Positions 36,401-48,400 of a stretch of DNA of 64,000 nucleotides are shown here, one piece after another. The stretch's first letter is position 1, and each line of letters begins with the position of its first letter. This DNA comes from Toxorhynchites rutilus septentrionalis. Taxonomy: Eukaryota; Arthropoda; Insecta; Diptera; Culicidae. Where the stretch lies: NCBI RefSeq assembly GCF_029784135.1, contig NC_073745.1:309394834-309458833 (forward strand), written 5' to 3'. The position numbers and the translations under genes were made by a program. The notes beneath the pieces were generated by a model. That model was not told where the DNA came from. It did no database searches and worked only from the letters and a program-made list of their open reading frames with translations.

Positions 36401-39400
36401 TACGAAATGGGGGAGCAGGCATGACAATAAAGGTTTGCAGAAGAAAAGAACACACTTTTAAAATAAAAATTATGAAATTTTTTTTCCCAAATCAAATTAG
36501 TACTTTATGTAAATGAAAATCACTTTTGATTGTAAGTAGTGAAAAAATATGATGCAAAAATTGTGTCTAAAGACAATTTTATATTTTAATGGTAATTTTT
36601 GGTTAGAATATCTGAAAATTCATACAAAATAGTTTAAATTAATGTCAGAACAACGTATTTCTAGTAGCTAAATAACGCCAAGAATTTTTTTTCATACAAA
36701 TGTTAGCAATTTAAAACTGCTTTAAAGCCGACTAATCTGATAGAGAATAGTTGACCTCATACAAACTAATGTTGTGTCCAGATGTCGACACCTTTCCGCC
36801 GTCAACCGGAATAGGATCACTGAACCTGATGTTGACATCAATTCGGGACATCGAAGCTGAGTTTGAACAAAACGCAAAGCAAAAAGTGGTGGATTTTAAC
36901 AAGTAGTTCCACAAATGTAATGAATTGATTTTGATAATGGTAAGTGTTGAATGGAAGAATAATGTTCTACAGAGCTAATTAGGTTGAAATATATACACTT
37001 GCAACATTAGAAACATCTTTTTATTGCTGTATAAAATGACGCTTTCTCTGCGTCGGAAAAAATAAACACAGCTTCAGGAACAAAATTATCAATGAAAATC
37101 AAATTATCCGTATCAAATGAATATTCTAAGTAAAAGTATAACGAATTTTGTACAAGTGGTAAAAAATCGTGAGCAAACACAGTGTCTAGTAATGATATTT
37201 TTCGCGTTTTTTCAGGAGCCATTGTTGGGAGAAAACGCAAAATGCAATGTATTTGTGGGCCTGGGAGATATTTTTAATTTCACTGCCTGAGGAAGTCATT
37301 TGGTCGTCGAGGGTAAACTTACATGTGTTTACCCTCGACAATGTTTCAATCTCCATCCTAAGCCATTAAAGCTATTCGAGATATCAGGTTTCACCTGTTT
37401 TCGATGAAAGGTTTACACTATTCTGGGCCAATATTTCAATTTATAATCTGGAACGACTATACAAATCGAGCGACAGTTAAGTTCAGCGTTCTGATCATAT
37501 TTTTAAGTATTACTAACAAAAGCAATTTCCTTATTGTAAAAGCAATTCGTCCAACTTTTGATGTCGATTTTTCAATGGTTCTGATAAAAAGATTTGGGAG
37601 TTCTTTCTAGTCATTATTATATACGGATCCGGACTATGTAACCTGACCATGCAATCAACATTTCAAGATAATTTTCATTCAATGTTTGAAAATTTACAAC
37701 TGCCTCTGAGCATGCTAATTCCAATGAAGGTGCTCTTTTTCGATTCTGTATTATGTGTCAACGAAATAAATAAACGGTTCCTGAAGCGAAAATTGCTTTA
37801 CTAAGCTTCACTCTATCACTACGTATTCGTTTTTACTATAAACTACAAAAGAATTCGAGAAAAAAATAGCACTCAAAGTACAGTTGAAAAACACACGGTT
37901 TGTTTACTTTTTCCTCATACATTCATAATATCCGCTAGATAGCGACAGCGTACCTTCTATGTCGCGAATTACAGGCGAAATGTTTGGTTTGGTTTTGGGC
38001 GGTTGTTGAATTTCTAATAATGCATTTCTAATTAATTTATCTATTGAAACGACTATCTGATGGCACAAGATGAATACATTTTAACCTACATGCAGAGAAA
38101 CAAAACAAAATGATTTTGATGTTTGAATAGAAATATGAAATTTGTATTCCCTGTTTCGTGCACCCGTGGCCAAGTGGTTAGCGTCTCACATTATCATGCC
38201 GGGTGTTCGGGTTCGATTCCCGTTCTGGCCGGAGGATCTTTCGTCAGAGAAATTTCCTTCGACTTGCACTGTGGTCACGCGTATTCAAGAACTTGTCCCT
38301 CGGAATACATTCAAGGCGTGTTATTTGGCTTAAGAAATCTCAACTAAGTATTAATAAATGACGCTAGTTAATGCATACGTTGAGACGGCAAAAGTTCCAC
38401 AGGGAACGTTAACGCCATTCAAGAAGTTTAATGAAAAGACGACATTTATACACCCATACCTCGCTATACTGCCGCTCTTTATACGGCATTTCGCTATAAC
38501 GGCCCTCTTCAACTCAGGCACATATTCGATTTGCGGCCTAAAATATTTCGTTATAATGGCAAAAAAAATCGGGGATTTGTTCAAAATTCACTTTTGTACA
38601 GAAGTGAAAAAATATTTGCCAGACAATAACTTAAGCAACATACAAATTAGGTATGTATACATACACATATTCCATGTAACATGAAGTTGTTTCATTTTTG
38701 TTTATAGATTATTGTTGGTTTTTATGTATGTTGTATGTATTGTATGTTTTTTGTTTATGCTATGTATGTATTTTTGATTTAAATGAATTTAATTTTTGAT
38801 TAAAATGAAATAAAAATAAAAAGATAAAATGCATTTTGAATTATAAACCATGTTACATATTAAACAAATTTGGAACCGATCTGATTGAATTTGTATTAAA
38901 ATAATTAATTACTTATACGGCTTTTCCCTTTGCGGCCGAATTTCGTGGAACGTATCTAGGCCGTAATGCGAGGTATGGGTGTATAGAATAGGGCAGAAAA
39001 ATCGAAAAAAAATCTTTTAACTTTTCAAAGATTGATTCGGCAAATATCGATTTAATTAGTGGATCGATCCCTACGCCATTTGGAGAATCGATTCGACAAA
39101 AAAAAAAAGATCGCCCAATCCTATCTGTAACGCCAACTGATGCGTTCAATTTTGCAATCGTCTCTAAATCTTCGATTCATTTGGTGCTACGGTGCTAAGG
39201 GTTTTTTTTGTCCGACATATGGCCACAATCACTACATTCCATAAAAACATTCCGTAATCCGTTAAGAGCTCAGTAATTGCAATCGTTTTCAGTAACTTCA
39301 TCTTTCTGATTATAAATATAATAGTTTGATCAATATGGTACAATCAGATGACACGATTGCACTATGCCGATCAAAAATCTGTTTAATATCCCTTGGTTGT

Positions 39401-42400
39401 AGACCTGTACCTGTTAACTGCAAATGATGACCAACTTTTTGGGCAATAACACTACGCCGGGTGGGTTAATCCTACACTATTGATCGTCTAGCCAACTTTT
39501 ACGAAAATAATTGGATCCAATCATTAGAGACATGATTAATAAAAATACGCAACACGTGCCGCGTTTGATTGCCTACCGTAACAAACATTACGAAATAGAT
39601 CTGTAATTCAAATACCGAATTTAGCCGTCTGGTGGTAGCGAACACAACATGGATATTTATATAATTCAGCCATTTAGTAGTGCAACTTTGTTCAACCAAT
39701 TGGATATTTCGATATTAGGACAAAATGTGCAGGAGCATCGGAGCATTCATTGAGAGTTATTTCAGGTGTTGATTGGGCTTCTATCCGAGAGTATGGAATG
39801 TAAAATTACGAAGCACAGGACGGACTCGATTATATACAGGGTGTTTGATAAGTTATAATATAAAAATAAAAAATATAAAAAAAATACAAGATTTTCTTTT
39901 CTGCGTCAATTTTTCATTGATTGTCGGGAGGCGATCTGGCGTAGTGGTAACATCCATACCTCTCACGCAGAGATCACGAGTTCAATTCTCACTCCCGACA
40001 TTCTTCCAAAAATGGAAGTAAAAGTGACGAACCAGCCGAAATGTGCTGAAAATCACTATAATAGAGAAAAATCCCGTCGTCGTTAGGTTCCTGCAGCATG
40101 GGATGAGGCAGTGGAGCACGTCTCTGCACCTCAGTGATGGGGAAAATGTGTTGCAGTCTAGAACGCTGCAGATAAAGAGGGGGATATTCCAAGGCGACTC
40201 TTTCAGCCCGCTTTGGTTTTGTCTGGCACTGAACCCCCTCAGTAGGACGCTCAATAGAAACGGTCATGGCTATAAAATAAGGTATGGCGACGGCGCCCAC
40301 GAAGAAGTGACCCATACCTTCTACATGGATGATCTCAAGGTCTACGCTGATTCACGTCAGCGTCTAGGTGTAGCTATCCGGGTTGTCGAAGACATAAGCA
40401 GGGACATCTGCATGGAGTTCGGCCTCGACAAGTGCCGCTGTGTCCATCTGCTGAAAGGGCAGCTTACCGAATCCGGAGGTTACGAGGTCTATGACGGCGA
40501 GTTCATAAGAGACATGGTTCGTGGCGAATCCTATAAATATCTTGGATTCCGACAGCTCACCGGGATTCGCCACTCCGACATCAAGACGGAGCTTGCGAGA
40601 CAAGTTCTTGAGTCGAGTGAACTGTGTCCTGAGGACTTTCCTCAACGCGGGGAACAAGGTACGCGCGATCAACACCATTCGCGGTTCCCCTGCTGACCTT
40701 CAGTTTTGGTGTAGTCAAATGGAGCAAAACTGACCTAGAGGACCTTGAGAGGAGGATGAGGAAAGCATTCAAAAAGGCCGGAATGCACCATCCTCAATCG
40801 GCACTGGAGAGAGTTTCACTGCCACGCAAAGAAGGGTGACTTGGAATAGTCGACATATCTGCACTGTGTGTTGCCCAGGTACGACAACTGCGCGAGTACT
40901 TCGCAGAACGCGCCAACCAAAACGCGCTATACCGGGCTGTCTGCGCCGCCGACAGAGGATACAGCGCTCTGCACTTGGCGCAAGCGGAGTACCAACTCAA
41001 CTGCAATCTGCAGACAGTGGAGGAGAAGATTGCAGCTTGGAAGCAGAAGGCAGTGGATGGTGCCCACCCCCATCAACTGGACCGGCCACACGTCGACAAG
41101 GCCGCATCTAATCTGTGGCTAACGCGTGGTGAACTCTCTTTAGTAGTAGAAGCCGACATGATAGCCATCCAGGACAGGATAATGCCGACGAGAAACTGCA
41201 GGCGGTACGTCTGGCATCAAGACGTTGATGACATTTGCCGGATGTGCCATCAACCAGGTGAAAACATAGAGCACATTATGGGAGGCTGTCCCGTTTTGGC
41301 CAACGCAGCCTACACCGAGCGCCACAACAACGTGGCCCGTATTGTTCATCGACAACTGGCGCTCCAATGTGCTCTACTGGAAGACAACGTACCAAACTAC
41401 CGGTACCTGCCTGCACCTGTCCTGGAAAATGACCGTTTCAAGCTGTACTGGGATCGCACTGTTCTGACCGACCTCTCGATCCACCACAACCGTCCAGATA
41501 TAATGGTTTACGACAAGAGCGACCGCAAAGTCACCATCATCGATGTCGCTATTCCACTGAACCAGAATCTGGAGGAGACCCACGGTCGCAAAATCTGCAA
41601 GTACCGACCATTGGCCGTGGAGCTCAAGGAACTGTGGGGGCTAAGGGAGGTCCCAAGAATTGTTCCAGTCGTTCTCTCTGGAACTGGAATTGTCCCGAAG
41701 ACACTTCTGGAAGCGCTAAAGGTGTTGAACATGGAGAAGAAATTGGCCGGCATCCAAAAGTCGGTCATCCTTAGCACCTGCGCGATTGTCCGACAATTTC
41801 TCGGTCAGGACTGAAACAGCACGAGCATGCAGATACGTGCATTCCGCAGAGCCTAGTCCCCCTTTGGCATTCAGAAGCCCGGGGGCAGGTGAAAATTCTG
41901 GCTAGGTTCGCCTAGTTAAGAAGTGAGATAAGTCTGCCAAAAAAAAAAAAATTTTCATTGAGGCAATGTGTATTGAGAACTTTGATAACCTCTACGACAA
42001 ACTGGCTCTACATAAGTCATTGAACTGGCTTGAAATAAGTCATATTTTAAATTTTTAAAAAATCAAGCTCTATATAATCGATTCCAAAATTGTATATAAC
42101 CAAATCATATATTGGGTAGGGGAATAAGTCCATAGCGTTTTTATATTTCTTTTCCACGAAGGTTTTTTTTTACGCGGGGATACATACCTCGTAAAAAACC
42201 GCGTTAATGGGAAAATCCGCGTAGAAAAAATCGCGTTAATTGGAAAATCCGCGTAAAAAAAACTTGTCACCCCTAATGATAGATATCAAAAACTACGTTG
42301 AACGGAAGTAAAAAGGTTGAGTGTTGCTCGCTTCCGAAAACCCGTAACTTTTCCCTGCAATTTCGTTGGTTACTGGTAACTATAGTTCGGTTTTCCTCAC

Positions 42401-45400
42401 AAACGAGATCATCTGGTGTTGCTAGAAGATTCCCTTGTGATTTGTACACTCTAGTACCGACACACGTGCAGTACCACTATTGGACCGTCCAGAGCTAAGT
42501 AGACAGGGAAATTCATTCACGAATAGCTGCCCGTAAAAACCCCGTCCCGTTATACCGCCCGTTGAGCTACCGTTACCCAACATCTAAAATCCACGTAAGA
42601 ATCGTGATAAGGTGCGACCCTCATTTCCTTCATAAGCGCTAAGCTCCGTTACAAGCACTTGTTACCGTAATATGCTCAGAGGGAACATAAGAGAAAAATG
42701 TGAGCTGAGGGGGAGATGTGATATTGCACTGGTCTTTTTTTACGCGGGTGCCGCGTAAAAAACCGCGTTAATTGGAAAATCCGCGTTAAAAAACCTCGTA
42801 AAAAAACCGCGCAAAAAACCGCGTATCTCTGGGCGTATTTGACAACGAATTGTTTGCTGTTTGACAAAGAATAAGTATCCATTGGATAAAACTTTTTCTG
42901 CTCTACAAAGCTATGTTAATTGTATTTTTAGGTTATTTAATTTTTTAATAGTTTTGAGGCTTATAAATGGAATACGCGGGAGGTAAAAATCAACAACTCT
43001 TTTTTGTTTTCCATCGAGGTCAAAAAGGTCGAGGCCGAAGCAGCCCGAGACATTTGCGACCTGTATGGAGAAGGGCTACAGCACGGAATTGGTTTGCAAA
43101 GTTCAAAAATGTCGACTTTGACGTCGATGGAACCCCCTTATGAATTCAATGAAGGACGTCTCAGATCTCTTTTGAAGGAGATCAGTTTCAAATCCAGTCT
43201 TGAACTACGTCGAATATAGAGTTGATTAACTTACTTATATATTTATTGTTTTTTATTTAAATAAAAGCTACGCTACGAACGAATTCCCCAACCCAATATA
43301 ATCAAGTCAGTATATAATCGAGACCGACCTGTATTTAGTGAGGGTTCGACAAAACTTTTCAGAATCTTTATATTACTTGTTCATGAAGCTAGCCCTTCAA
43401 TTACGTTCAAAGATAGGGATTGCAAAGAAAAAAACCATTCAGGTTGATCTTCTGACGAGTTTAGGAATTATTCATAAAAACCACATGCACGAACAATCGA
43501 CATTTACACAAATACAACACACGGCTGGAAGATCAGAGACCCAGGACGTGAAAATGTAAGTCTTTTCATTTCTTGGTATATTTGTGGACAATGGTATAAC
43601 TACATCGGTATAACTACTCCAAGAATCTTTCTATGATAGCACCTTCTGTGTTTCTGTGTTGTTTGTAAACAAAACACAATACGCTTGTGCCCAAGCTGGC
43701 TCGTGATCAGTCTGTCTCTTTCACGCTTCAAGCAAATAATTCTCCTTCAGCTTTCTTCCGTACTGTTTTCATACACGAAGCGGCCTCACCTTAGGATATA
43801 CTTCTAGGCACCTTGATTGTGACGAGCGCGTACCGGTGATGGGCAGTCTTTTTGACGTAGAACTACGTCTTTCATTAAGGGTGTCAAATCAGAAAACAGG
43901 TCACGTTTTTATGAAATAAAGTTAACGTTAATAACTATTTTTGCCGCCAACGGATTTTGGCAATTTACATACTAAACGAATCGGAAATTCCGTAAGATTT
44001 GTTTAATATGCCATAAAATAGAATACCCTGGTTAGTAAATGGTTAAAATTCATGAAAACTTTTAGTGTTTCTATTTTTTTTTTTTTTAGTTTTTTCTATT
44101 TTCCCATTTTGTCCATTTGAGTGCTTTCCCGAACAGAGATATCAATAACGAGCAACTTATCGACGACCAACGGAGGGGAAATCGTAGGATTTAAAGTCTC
44201 CGTGAACAAAGGAAAAGAAGAAGAATGAAGGGGAATACTTGCCTAGAGTATAAACAGTGGATCTCGCTGAGGCAAACTTTCATTCGGCATCGGACTGTTG
44301 AGTAATCCAGTTCACTTTGCTTTCGCTGCGCTTCGATCTAAGATTGGACCCCACCTGTGGTAATCCAACTTGAATATCGTCGTGTGGTTTTTCCTGTTCG
44401 TTTTTCGCGTTATTCGTATCGTGTGTTCTTCTTTCCGCGTCATAAATTGGACGCTTCGCGTAGTGTGCGATGAGCAAGAAGAAGAGGAAGGCAGGCTCGA
44501 GCCCTGCAAAAAACGTACGCATTGCCAGGGGCAATAAAATTTCGAGGTAAGCGTCATCTAATGATGCACGCGGTGTTGTTGCAGGCTCGGTTCAGTTGCG
44601 GCTCGCACTGAACCGAGCCTTCGCAAATGTGACACCGCACCGAACAACACCGAAGTAGGCGATTTCGGCGCGTCGGTCGAAAATGTAAACGCCCAGACAG
44701 CAACCAAAATCAAGCTCCCCCCGCTGGTGGTGAAGGCGGTCGCTCTTGACAAACTCATCAGCGAATTCGCATTGATGGGTGTTACAGCAGAGTACAAGCT
44801 ATGTGGCATAATTCAGTCTTTTTCCAAGCAGTTAACATTGTTTATTTTCCGTCTTCATCATCAATGCATTAAACTGACGTTATGGCGAACCAGACGTTAA
44901 GGTTGTGCACCAAAAAATTATTTGGGTATACTAAGCATCTTGAATATCTTACCGGAATGTTATAAGTTATTTGGATTCGCGTGCCAGTCGCAAAACTGCC
45001 TTCAACTAGGATTGCATTTGCGCTAATATTGATCATAATGAAGCATTGGTACTGTTTTCGAGGTTGTTATTAACAAAAAGAGTTTATTTCTCTTATTTAG
45101 TCATCAAGAAAGTAAATGTTCTGGAATTTTGTATGTGATTAGGCTTTGCTTGCCAGTAGCAAAACTTCCTCCACTAAGGGTGACAGCTGCACTTCTCTCG
45201 AGCATGAGAAAGTAATGCAACTCTTTTCGAGGCCAGTAATATTAACAAAAGCGTTTCTTTTGAGAATAGCGCAAAATGATGTGAAATGTTTATATTGCTA
45301 GTAGTTTCAAGCCACCAATGTATGGCAGGGGGTCTTCGTAGCCACTTGGTTACGCGTTCGCTTACCAAGCGATCGATCGTGAGTTTAAACTCAGGGCCCT

Positions 45401-48400
45401 CAATTGACCATCTTTGTGTTGTTATAGAATAACTACGTCCACGCAACAATCATCAGCGATGGAGATCGATCCACGGTCGAAATAAGATCGATTCATCCAT
45501 ACAACTGCTCTGCTCTGCAAGACACATCGGGCTGCTGTTCTATAAATAACTCAACAATGATCAATATCAACTGTCTCCGCTGTCCGGTCTGCTGAACAAT
45601 GGATGAACAGAAGGAATACCCTTACGCCTAAATGGCTACTACTGTGTAATTTACCTTAATGTAATGGAACAGAAAACTTAACGCCTAAATGGCTACTACT
45701 AACTTCTGTGTAATTTACAATTTATAGAAATATAAACATATGTACATGTACACGATTGAAACCCGGCTCCGTTACAGCTAAAATGCTAATGAGCCTAACA
45801 AATAAATAAATGAGATAAAAAAAAAAAAATGTATGGCTCTGTATGCATGCTATGGTGAATGCTTGTTTGGCGCTTGGTTTACGCTTAGTTTGTACGAACG
45901 ATATCTAGAGGCGCGATTCCTTTGAGGCAATACTAAATAACATGTTGCATGATATTTGATACTTGCAAGTGTTGTCATTGTTGTTGTTTACATGCGGTGC
46001 CAAAGATATATTGATGTAGTTATGAGATATGGAATAATGGTGCTGGTGCAACATGTGTATAATCGACTGTAGCCGAGTCTATGTCAATTTCGAAAAAGCC
46101 CACCGGAATAGCCTTCGAGCTAAATTTTCAATGCATTGACATGAAATAAATTGCGACATACGATTGTTTTGCGAAGGCAAGAATGAATCATCAATCAATT
46201 ATCGTCAACTGATTCTACAATGAAAAAATCATTTCAGAGATTATTCTACTAAGCAGTTGTTTCTAAAATTTCACAACATTATAGAATAATATCCGAAGGT
46301 ATAAACAAGCGACTTATATAAAATAACAGCGTAGTTCTACGTCAACAATGCGGTCGTATCTTGGACACAACCTCCTATAATTTTTTTATGTGGTTCTCTC
46401 GAAATTATGCGATTTCTATTTACGCGATTTGCTCGAGATTACGCTATTTTTTAAAGCGATTTTATGTTTTGCGCGCACGCATCAGTGGCGCAAACTCATT
46501 AAAGGCATTAAAGGCTGAACACGTGGATTGAAACAGTGATTTTTTTGTGAAATCCTAACGGTTCCGTAGAATACACAGAAATCCGATGGGCTGATGAAAA
46601 ATGTGAAGCTCCTGGCAGTATGGATTGATAGAAACCAAAACTTCATGCTTAAAACAAAACTGATCAAGAGAAAAATAATTAATCACCTGAATGTTAGTAA
46701 AGCGATCGAAGGAAGGCTATCTTCACGGGTGATTTCCATAGCAACCCTATTGAAAGCCTATTAGCCGAAATAGTTCCACACCTATTTGAGACGATGTGCT
46801 GGCAAGGGCTGATTAGATAGGGAAAACTCCTGGTTAACCTATCGCTTGGTACCCCATTCAGGGTAAGGACTAAGGCGCTATATTGAACCATTGCGTGTCC
46901 GTTGTGCGTAAGTTCTTGCCCTTCTAGGACCTAGGGTTTATAAATCCAAGTATAATTCAGAGAATTATAAGGACTAGGGATAACCCCCGGAAAGTGCAAA
47001 CGGCGACGGATGTGGCTCTATTCTTCCTAAACGGCCTTAACGTTCCTAGAGGAACTTCGCCGTCTCAAAGTAGTATTACTTGCATCATTTTGATTTGTAC
47101 TTAGCTAAATTATTAGCTAAATAACACGCCTTGAATTCATTCTGAGTGACAAACTCTAGAATACGCTTGACCACAGTGCAAATCGGAGGAAATTTTTTTG
47201 ACGAAAAATTCCCCCACCAAAACGGGAATCGAACCCAGACCCCCGACATGTTACGTGTGCCTTCAATTATTTTGTACGATAATCTACAATCCCATATTCT
47301 AGGGACCTGGTGCAGCATATATGCTAGGATAAAAATGAGCACGACTTGAAAATTATCCGAAGACTGCGAGAACGTAACAGACGGTTTAAGACAATGTTCA
47401 ATATATATGTTTTCGATACTGTTCGGAACACTATCTCAAAAAAGATTTTTTAGTCGGAATGACTATAAAATATTTAGAAATGATTGGTCAATTGATAGTT
47501 TGATTTTGAATAAAGTTGCATCATGAGTACACCGGTGGGAGAATTTCTGAACTAACGTTACTCATGGGATAAAGTATAGATATTTAATTAGTTCCCACTA
47601 GTACCGATTCTTACAATAGCATTGATCTGTAGTCAAACCAGGCACTCAACAGCCGCCAAGATATCGTCGTATGACTTTATCGGAAACAGAGTTTCGGCAT
47701 AGATATCTCTCATTATTTATTCCACTTTGGTCCGTGCTAACCAAGTTAATTGATACCCAGCTGCAACACATTTCTTTAATTGAGTTATAGTCTCCTCGAC
47801 ATCTTTTGTAATGCAAGATCAAGATCGAAATCGAACTGTATGGACAATAAGATCCGGTTATAGAAAACGAAAGCACAATAACAATCAGCAATCGAATTCG
47901 AAGAATGCACAGTAGGGTGCCAATGAAAATGGTCATCTCGAATTTCAAAAAGTTACACCATGAAAAATGTTCACCACCTCGAAAGAACACCCTATGCAAA
48001 ATATCAGCTCAATCGGACTCAAGGGATAGTGGCGCAAAGCGGTCAAAGTTTGGGGGTTTTCGAACATTTTTTATGCCATTGAAAAAGAACAGAAAAAGGT
48101 GGTGAACATTTTGTATAGGGTAACTTTTTGAAATTTTAGGGTCGATTGGCACCCAAATGCACAGTGCACGGTATCCAAATTTTTCATAACTCTAGAATTA
48201 TTCAAGCAAATAAAACCAGATTTGGCATATGGAAGTTTTAGGGTGCAAAAGGTGTTTTAACGGTGGTTAGACACTCCACCCCCTCTTTAAGGGGGAGCTG
48301 CCATACAAATGAAAGACAAATTTCTGCATAACTCGAAAACTAATCAAGCAAACGGAACCAAATTTGGCATGTGGATGTTTTAGGGGGCAAGAAACATTTC

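Larger units (their letters stand above)
36045..39133. repeat. Nested repeat cluster bounded by GGGCGATCT inverted ends
   Basis: Left: ACTAGGATAGGGCGATCT at about 36046. Right: AGATCGCCCAATCCTATCTG at about 39108. Both neighbour ATCGATT-rich tracts (36060-36240 and 39000-39110), which suggests the two halves of one old element, now separated by the insertions listed inside. Confidence 0.4.
40082..41953 (+). mobile_element. 5'-truncated RLE-type LINE (R4/Dong-like)
   Basis: Begins abruptly inside the RT domain and ends in a 13-base poly(A) at 41941-41953 after a 120-base 3' untranslated region. Truncation at the 5' end is the usual result of target-primed reverse transcription. It lies in the first Tudor-SN intron. 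Confidence 0.75.
43851..46345. repeat. Region bounded by inverted GACGTAGAACTACGTC ends
   Basis: TTTTTGACGTAGAACTACGTC at 43851 and GCGTAGTTCTACGTCAAC at about 46326 are inverted copies; each is itself palindromic. Between them lie a Gag-like frame and a SINE. It could be one transposon or a chance pair of the same palindrome. Confidence 0.35.

Noticed and set aside
38160..38235. Possible tRNA gene with A and B boxes
   Set aside because: No closing acceptor stem, and the sequence continues into a SINE body with an AAG tail found in several other copies.
39923..39998. Possible tRNA-Glu-like gene
   Set aside because: The stem ends do not close a full cloverleaf, and the downstream body marks a SINE.
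44545..44582. 38-base GT...AG intron
   Set aside because: Shorter than functional insect introns; a small indel in a dead element explains the frame change equally well.
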